Source: Crocinitomicaceae bacterium (lineage in GTDB: Bacteria; Bacteroidota; Bacteroidia; Flavobacteriales_D; Crocinitomicaceae). Taken from it: DNA of 64,000 nt. Positions 15,556-24,233 of the stretch are shown here, in pieces (within the stretch, counting starts at the first letter, position 1; each line of letters starts with the position of its first letter). The notes below the pieces were generated by a model. That model did no database searches and was not told the origin of the DNA. It saw only the letters and a list, made by a program, of their open reading frames with translations. The position numbers were made by a program, and so were the translations under genes. The stretch is from positions 1-64,000 of the forward strand of contig JAQWYK010000025.1 in the NCBI GenBank assembly GCA_029254025.1, given 5' to 3'.

Positions 15556-16137
15556 TTATAGTCCTTTGGAATTTACGATAGGCTCAAGCAACTTGAGCCT
15601 ATTTTTTTTGTGAATAAAATAAGCTGCAGTATCGAATAAAATAAGAAAAGCACCTTGCATGATAAGAGAGTTACCAAATCCCTTTTGTAATTCGGCGTTT
15701 GTTCCGCCAATTAGGGACCGGTTGTGCAAAAATGTTCCAGCCCCTATGTAACCTATGTCGACAATACTATTAATCAGGAAGATGCGTTCTGTTTTAAGTT
15801 GTATGCGCATACTTTCTATTAAGTTAAATGATTTGGATGAATCTTTATTGTAACGCAGAAGTCCACCAAGGGATAGGCTTAAATTAACCGTGTTCCATAA
15901 AGAATTCATTTGGTGGAAATGTTGTGTGGTTCCAGAAGTAGTTAGCGATCCTACTATTCCAGTGCTAATGTTTACTGCTGACCAGCCACCAAGTGTTAAC
16001 ATGAGCCGTTTATTCTTTGTTAATCGTGCTGAATTAAATTCATTGAGTTGAGCATTATTCTGGCCGGAAAGTGAGAACGTTAAGAAAAATAGGACAACAT
16101 AAAATGAAACGATTTGGAGGGAGTTCGAGTGTGTCAT
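15556..16137 (-). CDS. Conserved membrane protein, function unknown (DUF6992-like)
   Basis: 193 residues with a signal peptide or first membrane helix (LQIVSFYVVLFFLTFSLSGQ) and about three further hydrophobic segments. These are LMLTLGGWSAVNISTGIVGS, the region around IFLINSIVDIGYIGAGTFL, and SLIMQGAFLILFDTAAYFIH. The pattern GGWSAVNI followed by HFHQMNSLWNTVN reminds me of a Bacteroidota-only membrane family (DUF6992), but I am not sure of the number. It is convergent to the VWD gene with only 1 bp between stops, and its last codons encode the terminator of that gene. No function can be proposed. Confidence 0.65.
   Translation of the reverse strand: MTHSNSLQIVSFYVVLFFLTFSLSGQNNAQLNEFNSARLTKNKRLMLTLGGWSAVNISTGIVGSLTTSGTTQHFHQMNSLWNTVNLSLSLGGLLRYNKDSSKSFNLIESMRIQLKTERIFLINSIVDIGYIGAGTFLHNRSLIGGTNAELQKGFGNSLIMQGAFLILFDTAAYFIHKKNRLKLLEPIVNSKGL
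15580..15609 (+). terminator. Intrinsic terminator after the VWD gene
   Basis: A perfect 9-bp stem AGGCTCAAG / CTTGAGCCT with a 3-nt loop is followed by A and eight T residues. It terminates the plus-strand gene, yet lies inside the last codons of the convergent gene on the minus strand. Confidence 0.88.
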
Positions 16138-16368
16138 ATTTTCGATGTTTGGTTGTTAAAATTTGTCACTGCATTCAAAATTCTGTTTTTTTTTCTGAGA
16201 AAGAGCAGATAATAACTGATTTTTTGTTTAATATTAAGACATGAATTCAAAAAATTCGCATCTTATTTTTACTTATTTCCTAAATGAAATGTAGCGTATT
16301 CGACCGAAACTTCTATCGTTCTTCCCCACCTTGCTTTCTGAATCAATACTATTAAAACTGAAAAAACT

Positions 16369-19300
16369 ATGAAAATGTTTAACAAAATTGTATTTGCCGT
16401 ATTCCTGTTTTTTGGCTTACAAACACTTAACGCCCAAACTATTTACGAATGGTACCAGGATGGGATCGTTATTTTTCAGACGAAAGTCGATGCTGATTTA
16501 AAAATTCCTTCCCGAAATAAGGAAGTTGATATGAGTCGAGTTGGTTTCATCTCGAAGATAAAAGATGAATATGGAATCTATGAGATGACACAACTCCATC
16601 CAAATGATCCAGATGTGTTACTCACACATACGTATCAATTGAAATTTGATAAATGGAATGAGGTTGAAAATTTGATTTGGGCAATCCAGCAAAATGGCAA
16701 TATTGCTTATGCTGAGAAAAAGGAATTACACAAACATTTTTTAACGCCGAATGATTTAGGTGCAAATTCTACCTCGGGCACCGGAATGTGGCATTTATAC
16801 AGAATCAATGCTCAACAAGCATGGGATTTGTCAACTGGTGATCCTAATATTGTGGTGGCAGTTACGGATGATGCCATTTTGGCCACGCATGAAGATCTTC
16901 AAAATAAGTTGGTCCAAGGATATGATGCGCCAACAGGGGGAACTAATACGAATCCGTGTGGGTCGAACGACGGTAATCATGGAACGCACGTGTCTGGTAC
17001 AGTTGGAGCGCAGTCTAATAACGGAATTGGTGTTGCTTCCATTGGGTATAATGTAAGTATTATGCCAATTAAAATTGGAAATTGTACTGGTGCTTTAACA
17101 CATGGTTATGAAGGGATAAATTATGCTGCAAATAACGGAGCAGATGTAGTGAATATGTCTTGGGGAGGTGGAGGATTCTCTACCTATGGTCAAAACGTAT
17201 GTAATGCTGCATTTAATGCCGGGACAATACTTGTTGCTGCTGCAGGTAACGATGGAACGAATCAACAATTTTACCCGGCGGCTTACGACAATGTAATCGC
17301 GGTTGCTTCGACAACCACGAATGATGCGAAATCAGGGTTTTCACAATATGGAACTTGGATAACTATTTCAGCACCTGGTTCCGCTATTCGCAGTACTTAT
17401 GCCACGTCAAATAGTGGATACTCAAGAATCCAAGGAACGTCAATGGCCTCTCCAAATGTTGCGGGTCTCGTCGGTTTGATCAAATCGTATGTTCCTACTG
17501 CTTCAAATCAGGATATAATTAACTGTTTGACATCCACGGCAGATAATATAGATGCCGTGAACGGTTCGTATATTGGTCAGTTAGGCTCAGGACGAATCAA
17601 TGCTTTTGAAGCATTACAATGTATTGGTGCATTTAATGTTGCGCTGGATGCCGGAATTATTGAAGTTGTAAATCCTTCTAGTGTAGTCTGTGGTAATACT
17701 TTTACCCCTCAGGTATTGCTTCGCAACTTTGGTACAAATACACTTAATAGTGTGGTGATCAATTATGAATGGAATGGTACTCCGAATGTATTTAACTGGA
17801 CCGGAACCTTGACTCAAGGTCAGTCGGTCGCGGTGAACTTACCCAATCAAATCGCTCCAAACGGTTCTTATACATTTACTGCGTCTACTTCCAATCCTAA
17901 TGGAGGAACAGACCAAAATGCATCGAACAACCAAACGACAGCAAATTTTATAGTAGATGAAAATGGACAAACAGTAGACTTATCCTTAAATTTAGATTGT
18001 TTTGGTAGCGAAATTTCATGGTCGATTGTGAATGAGAATGGAGTAACGATTACTTCTGGTGGTGGATACCCTGACAATGCTGCTGGTGCTAATGTTACGG
18101 AGTCTTTTTGTCTTCCTGTGGGCTGTTACACATTTAGCATTAACGATTCATATGGAGATGGAATGTACGGAAGTCAATGGCAAAGCTGTTCGATAAACGG
18201 TGATTATGCAATTACTGATGAGAATGGAAATACTTTGGTGCAGATGACCGCTGCAAATGCAGATTTTGGGTTCGGAACAACGCATGAATTCTGTGTAGTT
18301 GCACCTAATAATATGAACGATGCAGGGATTGCGACTATCATTTCCCCAAGTGGTATCAATTGTTCGTCCTCAGTGATACCTGTGATCGAGTTGAGAAACT
18401 ATGGAAATGCCCCACTTACTTCGGTAACGATTAATTACCAAACAACCGGAGGTGTTCAACAATTTGCTTGGACAGGTTCTTTAACAACAGGGCAAACAAC
18501 GAATGTTACGTTGCCTGCCATAGCAACTGCTGGAGGTAATGTAACCCTCACTGTCTATACCTCAAATCCAAATGGTCAAGCTGACGATGACGGCAGCAAC
18601 GATGAAAGTACGGTTGGACTTAACGTCTACGCGGCTGTTGCGACGCTTCCGTTTGTGGAAGATTTTGAGAACAATGTATTCACTACTGGCGAATGGTCTC
18701 TTGTGAACCCAGATGCTGATATTACATGGGAATTGGCTACGGTTGGTGGAATTACACCAGGATCAACTGCGGCGAAAATAGATTTCTTCAATTATTCAAC
18801 TGCGGCGCAACGCGATGGATTAATATCTCCTCGGATAAGTCTCGCAGGCTATAATACAGCTGAGATGAACTTTGATCACGCGTACAGAAGATACAACCAG
18901 AATGCATCAGATTCATTGGTGATTTATGTTTCAACCGATTGTGGTCAATCGTGGACCTCGGTTTTTGCGGCAGCAGAAGATGGAACAGGTTCATTCGCAA
19001 CACAAACGACGAATACCGCTAGTTTTACCCCTGCCATCGCAGATGATTGGTGTTTTGCCGGTGGAGTAGGGGCGACTTGCTTTACAGTGGATTTAACCCC
19101 CTTTGTTGGTCAGGAAATTTTTGTAAAGTTTGAATCTTATAATGCTGGGACAATTGGGAACAACTTGTTTATTGACAACATTAATATTGACGGAGTTCCA
19201 AATTCAGCGCCGCCTATTCCAAATTTTACATCCAATACCACAACAATTTGTGAAAATGGAACTGTCGAGTTTACAGATTTGTCAACCGCAAATATTACGG

Positions 19301-20598
19301 ATTGGTCCTGGTCATTCCCTGGTGGAGTGCCGGCAACATCAACGGACCAAAACCCAATTGTTACTTATTCAACTGCCGGAAACTACAATGTGGAGCTAAC
19401 TGTTACGAATAATTTCGGTACAGAGACAATATTAATGACGAATGAAATTACCGTGAATACACTACCCGTAGTGACTGTTTCTGCAGTTTCAAATGAAATT
19501 TGTGCGGGAACATCAACACAGTTATCGGCAAGTGGCGCCAATTCATACTCTTGGGACAATGGCCTTGGAGTAGGTGCAACTAAAACGGTTTCTCCGACAA
19601 CTACAACTTCGTACACAGTTACAGGTTCGAATGGACTAGGTTGTGAAGTGTCTGAATCAATTACGATTACTGTTATAGCAAGCCCTAGTGTTGTTGCTAC
19701 TGCTAACCAAACAACGGTTTGTTCCGGAGACGCTGTAACATTAACTGGTAGTGGAGCAACTACTTATTCCTGGGATAATGGTTTGGGTGCAGGAGCGGTT
19801 CAAACAATTAACCCGACGACAACAACAATCTATACAGTGACTGGAACAAATGGTGGAAACTGCTCGAATACCGCAACAGTTACGATAACTGTAAATGACT
19901 TCCCTGTGGTTACAGTGAATTCGTCGGCATTGACAATCTGTGAAGGAACGAGCGCCTCTCTTGCGGCAAGTGGTGCTGATACGTATGTATGGACACCAAC
20001 AACAGGATTGAGCGCAGGAATTGGAGCAGCCATTGTAGCATCCCCTACTGCTACCACTACATATACTGTAGAAGGAACAAATAACTGTGGAACAGATTCA
20101 GAAACGGTGACTATTTTCGTGAATGCAGTACCATCTGCACCAGTAATTAGTCAAACTGGAAATGATCTTTCCGTAGTTCTTCAAACAGGCGAAACAGCGG
20201 TGTGGTACTTAAATGGAAATGCCATAGGAAACGGTCCAGTTATTACGATGACAGGAAATGGATTGTATGAAGTAGTGGTGACGAATAATTCTGATTGTAG
20301 CGCCTCTGCAAGCGGTAATTTCGAAATGGATACGACTTCAATCAATGAAGCGGAATTGGATTCAGGAGTGTCTGTGTTTCCCAACCCAACTTCGGGTAAC
20401 TTTACCATTACAATCTCTGGATTGAATACGATTAATGTATGGTTAACTGATGCCATCGGTAGAAGATTGTCTGAAACAATAGCGTTGGCTGATAACGCCC
20501 CTGTAAACTTTGATATATCTGCTTTTGAAGCCGGTGTCTACATGATTGTGTTCGAATCAGATGGAGGAGTATTTACAAGAAAAATTACATTGAGATAA
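16369..20598 (+). CDS. Secreted subtilisin-like (S8) serine protease with PKD/Ig-like repeats and T9SS sorting domain
   Basis: 1409 residues, signal peptide ending QTLNAQ. The S8 protease domain spans about residues 120-420. The catalytic triad can be placed at Asp167 (in VAVTDDAI), His204 (NHGTHVSGT) and Ser358 (GTSMASPNVAGL). After it come two CARDB-like modules (about 425-530 and 650-755) flanking another beta domain, a MAM/cleaved-adhesin-like domain (LPFVEDFEN, about 760-940), a PKD domain (about 945-1025) and three Ig-like repeats with SGANSYSWDNGLG-type motifs. The C-terminus is a type A sorting domain (VFPNPTSGNF, GVYMIVFES). It is predicted to be a surface or released protease; substrate unknown. 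It stands alone between a divergent gene and a terminator. Confidence 0.9.
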   Translation: MKMFNKIVFAVFLFFGLQTLNAQTIYEWYQDGIVIFQTKVDADLKIPSRNKEVDMSRVGFISKIKDEYGIYEMTQLHPNDPDVLLTHTYQLKFDKWNEVENLIWAIQQNGNIAYAEKKELHKHFLTPNDLGANSTSGTGMWHLYRINAQQAWDLSTGDPNIVVAVTDDAILATHEDLQNKLVQGYDAPTGGTNTNPCGSNDGNHGTHVSGTVGAQSNNGIGVASIGYNVSIMPIKIGNCTGALTHGYEGINYAANNGADVVNMSWGGGGFSTYGQNVCNAAFNAGTILVAAAGNDGTNQQFYPAAYDNVIAVASTTTNDAKSGFSQYGTWITISAPGSAIRSTYATSNSGYSRIQGTSMASPNVAGLVGLIKSYVPTASNQDIINCLTSTADNIDAVNGSYIGQLGSGRINAFEALQCIGAFNVALDAGIIEVVNPSSVVCGNTFTPQVLLRNFGTNTLNSVVINYEWNGTPNVFNWTGTLTQGQSVAVNLPNQIAPNGSYTFTASTSNPNGGTDQNASNNQTTANFIVDENGQTVDLSLNLDCFGSEISWSIVNENGVTITSGGGYPDNAAGANVTESFCLPVGCYTFSINDSYGDGMYGSQWQSCSINGDYAITDENGNTLVQMTAANADFGFGTTHEFCVVAPNNMNDAGIATIISPSGINCSSSVIPVIELRNYGNAPLTSVTINYQTTGGVQQFAWTGSLTTGQTTNVTLPAIATAGGNVTLTVYTSNPNGQADDDGSNDESTVGLNVYAAVATLPFVEDFENNVFTTGEWSLVNPDADITWELATVGGITPGSTAAKIDFFNYSTAAQRDGLISPRISLAGYNTAEMNFDHAYRRYNQNASDSLVIYVSTDCGQSWTSVFAAAEDGTGSFATQTTNTASFTPAIADDWCFAGGVGATCFTVDLTPFVGQEIFVKFESYNAGTIGNNLFIDNINIDGVPNSAPPIPNFTSNTTTICENGTVEFTDLSTANITDWSWSFPGGVPATSTDQNPIVTYSTAGNYNVELTVTNNFGTETILMTNEITVNTLPVVTVSAVSNEICAGTSTQLSASGANSYSWDNGLGVGATKTVSPTTTTSYTVTGSNGLGCEVSESITITVIASPSVVATANQTTVCSGDAVTLTGSGATTYSWDNGLGAGAVQTINPTTTTIYTVTGTNGGNCSNTATVTITVNDFPVVTVNSSALTICEGTSASLAASGADTYVWTPTTGLSAGIGAAIVASPTATTTYTVEGTNNCGTDSETVTIFVNAVPSAPVISQTGNDLSVVLQTGETAVWYLNGNAIGNGPVITMTGNGLYEVVVTNNSDCSASASGNFEMDTTSINEAELDSGVSVFPNPTSGNFTITISGLNTINVWLTDAIGRRLSETIALADNAPVNFDISAFEAGVYMIVFESDGGVFTRKITLR

Positions 20599-20618
20599 TT
20601 ATTATTAGAATCTAAAAG

Positions 20619-20649
20619 AAGGGAATCGCTTTTGTGGTTCCCTTTTTTT
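20619..20649 (+). terminator. Intrinsic terminator after the S8 protease gene
   Basis: AAGGGAA and TTCCCTT form the stem around a short interior, followed by a run of seven T residues. It lies 20 bp after the protease stop and 25 bp before the next ATG. Confidence 0.75.
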
Positions 20650-20673
20650 ATTTTTGGAAAGAACTAAGCGAAT

Positions 20674-23600
20674 ATGTGGAAGCGTGGAAAATTTTGGAAA
20701 CGGGCAGTGCTACTGCTATTGATTGCGCCTATTGTGCTATTCTCGTTCATTACGCTGGTTTTGTATTGGAAGCAAGATGCAATTGTTCAAAGTGTCTTGG
20801 AAAGCGCGAATACTGATTTTTATGGAAAGGTAGAAATAGAGGAATCACACATCGCGCCATTTGCCAATTTTCCATATATATCAATTGATTTAGAGCATTT
20901 GCGCGTTTTTGACAGTAAGGAAGGAAAAGAATCTCCAGTTGTTGATATTGGCCATGTATACATCGGGTTTGACCTGTTTACCTTAATTGGTGGAAATTTT
21001 GATGTTAAATCCTTGAAGTTGTCGAATGGTATTGTTGACGTCTTCGCTTATGAGAATGGAGAATTGAATATCGAAAGGGCCTTTAAAACCGACAAGCCTT
21101 CGGAAGAAATAGAAGAAGATTTTCATTTCGCGTTGAAGAAATTGAAAATAGAGAACATTGATATTGCAAAAACGAATGCGCAAGGATTAAAGCTAGATAG
21201 TTATTTTCACAAGGCTGAGATTGGTTTCAGTACGAAAGAGGAACACCTTTTCTTTTCATTGGATGGTAATTTTGACCTCTCCATTATTGAAAATGGGGAT
21301 ACTAGTTTTATCCATGACAAACATTTCGATGTGGATGCAGAGTTGGATTATTACAAGAAAACGGAAATTCTTGATATTCAACGTGGTTTATTGAATATTT
21401 CTGGAGCCCAGTTTGATTTAGAAGGAGAAATTGATATCTTTAATGATCTTGATTTGGATTTAAAAATGTCGGGTAAAAAGCCCGATTTTAGCTTATTCAT
21501 CGCCTTAGCTCCTGATGATTTAATCCCCGTACTCGAACTGTTTGAAAATCGGGGAGATGTATTTTTTTCAGCTACTGCCAATGGTAAATCGGCAAACGGG
21601 AAAATTCCTAAAATACATGCGGAATTCGGGTGCGATAATGGATTCTTTAAAAATCCGAAAACCAACAAAACGCTGGATGACTTATTCTTCCGAGGGGCCT
21701 TTACAACAGGAGAGGAGCCATCACTCGAAAACATGAGGTTTACCATGTCCGACTTCTCTGCGAAGCCAGAAACGGGAAAGTTTGATATTAATTTATCCTT
21801 AGAGAATTTTGTTTCGCCGGATATACAACTTCAGCTAACAACTCTTTTTGATCTCGATTATTTAGCTCAATTTTTGAATTTAGAATCGTTAGAAGAGCTA
21901 AAGGGAATGGTAGAATTGAAGATGAATTTTCATGACATTATCGACCTAGAAAATCCGGAGAAAAGTATCGAGAAGCTGAACGAGTCATATTATACGGAGT
22001 TGAATGTAGAGAACCTTAGCTTTATTATCCCTGGATATAATCAACGAATTGATGATATTGACGTTGAACTTAAAATGGATGGCCACAAAGCGGATTTGAG
22101 GGAGTTGTTCATTCGTGTTGGAAATACGGATCTTTCCATTTCTGGTTCTATCGATGATCTTCCGGCCGTTATTCATCACACAGCACTTCCTGTAGTTACT
22201 GATTTACATATCAAATCTAAAGTGATTGATCTGAACCTACTCACAAATGCAAAAGGAGACAAGGTGGTAAATGAGAAAATTAAGAACCTGAAATTGGACT
22301 TGAAATTTCAAAGTAGTGCACGCGCAATTACTGAATCTCCTTATCTTCCAGTAGGTGAATTTTTTGTGGAGAATTTGTTCGCTGATTTTACACACTACCC
22401 CCATTCATTGCATGATTTTCATGCCGATATCTATATTGATACAGCGGATATTAGTGTGGTTGATTTTACTGGTATGATTGACGATTCTGATTTTCATTTT
22501 TCAGGTGGCGTAAATAAGTACCCACTATTTTTTCAAGAGAAGTTGGAGGGTGATACGGAGTTGGAATTTGATTTAACATCTGAGGAATTTCATTTAGCGG
22601 ATGTACTTTCATTTGGTGGTGAGAATAGTATCCCAGAAGATTATCGTGAAGAAGAGTTTAAGGGATTAAAGCTACACGGGAAAACCCAAATACATTTTCG
22701 TCAAGAACACTTTCAATCCATCGACATGCAGCTTACAGAATTCACAGGAAAAATGAAGATTCATCCAATGAAACTCGAACGTTTTAGTGGAAATGTGCAC
22801 TTCGAGGACGATCATCTTACGGTAAATAAATTTAAAGGGATAATGGGAAAATCAGATTTACTCATGGATCTAGATCTGTTTTTCGGGGAGTTAAAACAAA
22901 AACAGAAAAAGCAAAATCAATTAGTTTTTGTTTCTCGCAATTTAGATTTTGACCAATTACTATCTTATGAAACTACAGCTGCTGAACCACCCGAAAACCA
23001 TGATAGTGTGTTCAGTGTATTCGATATTCCTTTTCCTGATATGAAGTATGATGTTAAAATAGCGAAGATGAATTACCACCGTTACTTATCGTCAAACATT
23101 AATGCGGTGATGCGCACCACCAAGGAACATTATTTATATATGGATACTCTGCAAATGGATATCGCTGGTGGGCATATGGACATTGGAGGATATTTTAATG
23201 GCTCGGACAGAAATAATATTTATTTCAGTCCTACAATCGGCATGAAGAATATTAATCTCGACAAATTAATGTTCAAGTTTGAGAATTTTGGTCAGGATCA
23301 ACTTGTTTCTGAAAACTTACATGGAAGGATTTCTGGTAAACTTTGGGGTAAAATTCATATGCACGCGGATTTAGTGCCGATTATTGATGATTCTGAAATT
23401 CATATGGATGTAGAGGTTACCGGTGGAAGTGTTGAGAAGTATGGACCACTTGAAGCGCTATCAGGATTTTTTGAAGACGAGAAATTGCATAAGGTCATTT
23501 TTGACACTCTTCAAAATCATATTGATATGACAGATGGTGTAATGACTATTCCAAATATGGTGATTAATACTAACCTTGGATTTATCGAAATTTCTGGAAA

Positions 23601-23823
23601 ACAGGACATGGAATATAACATGGAGTATTATCTAAAAGTGCCAATGAAAATGATTACCTCCGCAGGCTCAAATAAATTGTTTGGTAAGAAAAAAGAGGAA
23701 ACATCGAACCCTGAAGAACTATTCGAATATGATCAAACCAAGAAATACAGATATGTAAATATCAAAATTAGTGGTGACGCAGAGGATTATAAAATCACCT
23801 TAGGTAAAGGTAAAGGGAGATAA
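20674..23823 (+). CDS. AsmA-family envelope protein
   Basis: 1049 residues, with one N-terminal membrane helix (AVLLLLIAPIVLFSFITLVL, residues about 10-30) and a very long beta-rich periplasmic part. The start has the AsmA layout: helix, then VEIEESHIAPFANFPYISID and VDIGHVYIGFDLFTLIGGNF. The C-terminal 200 residues, with KMNYHRYLSSNINAVM, DIAGGHMDIGG and KYGPLEALSGFF, resemble the AsmA C-terminal domain. AsmA-like proteins are thought to form bridge-like grooves that move lipids between inner and outer membrane. It is a single gene, with a terminator on either side. Confidence 0.75.
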   Translation: MWKRGKFWKRAVLLLLIAPIVLFSFITLVLYWKQDAIVQSVLESANTDFYGKVEIEESHIAPFANFPYISIDLEHLRVFDSKEGKESPVVDIGHVYIGFDLFTLIGGNFDVKSLKLSNGIVDVFAYENGELNIERAFKTDKPSEEIEEDFHFALKKLKIENIDIAKTNAQGLKLDSYFHKAEIGFSTKEEHLFFSLDGNFDLSIIENGDTSFIHDKHFDVDAELDYYKKTEILDIQRGLLNISGAQFDLEGEIDIFNDLDLDLKMSGKKPDFSLFIALAPDDLIPVLELFENRGDVFFSATANGKSANGKIPKIHAEFGCDNGFFKNPKTNKTLDDLFFRGAFTTGEEPSLENMRFTMSDFSAKPETGKFDINLSLENFVSPDIQLQLTTLFDLDYLAQFLNLESLEELKGMVELKMNFHDIIDLENPEKSIEKLNESYYTELNVENLSFIIPGYNQRIDDIDVELKMDGHKADLRELFIRVGNTDLSISGSIDDLPAVIHHTALPVVTDLHIKSKVIDLNLLTNAKGDKVVNEKIKNLKLDLKFQSSARAITESPYLPVGEFFVENLFADFTHYPHSLHDFHADIYIDTADISVVDFTGMIDDSDFHFSGGVNKYPLFFQEKLEGDTELEFDLTSEEFHLADVLSFGGENSIPEDYREEEFKGLKLHGKTQIHFRQEHFQSIDMQLTEFTGKMKIHPMKLERFSGNVHFEDDHLTVNKFKGIMGKSDLLMDLDLFFGELKQKQKKQNQLVFVSRNLDFDQLLSYETTAAEPPENHDSVFSVFDIPFPDMKYDVKIAKMNYHRYLSSNINAVMRTTKEHYLYMDTLQMDIAGGHMDIGGYFNGSDRNNIYFSPTIGMKNINLDKLMFKFENFGQDQLVSENLHGRISGKLWGKIHMHADLVPIIDDSEIHMDVEVTGGSVEKYGPLEALSGFFEDEKLHKVIFDTLQNHIDMTDGVMTIPNMVINTNLGFIEISGKQDMEYNMEYYLKVPMKMITSAGSNKLFGKKKEETSNPEELFEYDQTKKYRYVNIKISGDAEDYKITLGKGKGR

Positions 23824-23847
23824 ATCTTAGAAATGGCAAAAAGAAAA

Positions 23848-23880
23848 AGGGGTGAATTCTTACACCCCCTTATCTTTTTT
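23848..23880. terminator. Terminator between the AsmA-like gene and tRNA-Leu
   Basis: AGGGGTG and CACCCCCT form a stem with an 8-nt loop, followed on the plus strand by TATC and seven T residues. On the minus strand the stem is followed by several T residues too, so it can end the tRNA transcript as well. Confidence 0.7.
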
Positions 23881-23882
23881 TG

Positions 23883-23965
23883 TGCCCACGACTGGATTCG
23901 AACCAGCACGCACATAGTGCACAACCCCCTCAAGATTGCATGTCTACCAATTTCACCACGTGGGC
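23883..23965 (-). tRNA. tRNA-Leu (anticodon GAG)
   Basis: 83 nt on the minus strand. The acceptor arms GCCCACG and CGTGGGC pair. The D-arm region GTGGTGAAATTGGTAGACA is typical of class II tRNA-Leu. The anticodon stem CAATC/GGTTG holds the loop TTGAGGG with anticodon GAG. The long variable arm (TGTGCACTATGTGCG region) and the T-arm CTGGTTCGAATCCAG are present. CCA is not encoded. Confidence 0.95.
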
Positions 23966-23998
23966 GTAGTGTATGCTTAAGAGTAGGACAAAATTAAT

Positions 23999-24006
23999 AA
24001 TTTGAT
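23999..24006 (-). promoter_or_regulatory. Promoter -7 box for tRNA-Leu
   Basis: On the minus strand this reads TAATTTTG, matching TAnnTTTG, 33 nt before the tRNA 5' end. Confidence 0.45.
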
Positions 24007-24048
24007 TGAAATAGTGGCATGAAGTGGTAAAAATAGCGGTGAATTCTG

Positions 24049-24078
24049 TTTGAACCTGTAAACTATTGAGTAAATTTG
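24049..24078 (+). promoter_or_regulatory. Promoter for the 33-residue membrane peptide
   Basis: TTTG at 24049-24052, an 18-nt spacer and TAAATTTG at 24071-24078 give both Bacteroidota promoter elements. The GTG start at 24084 follows the -7 box by 5 nt, so the message would be leaderless. Confidence 0.55.
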
Positions 24079-24083
24079 AGGAA

Positions 24084-24185
24084 GTGAAAGAATGGTGGAT
24101 TAAATATTATCCGTACTTTGTAGATATTTGGCAGTACTTGATTATAGTTCTCATTTTTATTCTTGCTGCGCTTTTTATTTTGTAA
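24084..24185 (+). CDS. Small single-pass membrane protein, 33 residues
   Basis: GTG at 24084 to TAA at 24183. The peptide starts VKEWWIKYYPYFVDIW and continues into a clean hydrophobic helix (YLIIVLIFILAALFIL) ending at the C-terminus. The aromatic, basic N-terminus before one helix suggests a membrane-anchored peptide. It is preceded by a two-element promoter and lies between tRNA-Leu and the choice-of-anchor-B gene. I do not recognise a family. It is real if relatives keep it; chance is the alternative, but the composition is hard to get by chance. Confidence 0.5.
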   Translation: MKEWWIKYYPYFVDIWQYLIIVLIFILAALFIL

Positions 24186-24233
24186 TTTTCAACGTTTTGT
24201 GAGCGCTACGCGTTTTTATTTCAACTATTCAAT

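Noticed and set aside
16369-17500. Protease possibly inactive because the usual D-T-G motif reads D-D-A
   Set aside because: The catalytic Asp, His and Ser are all present, and Bacteroidota subtilases often vary the residues after the Asp.
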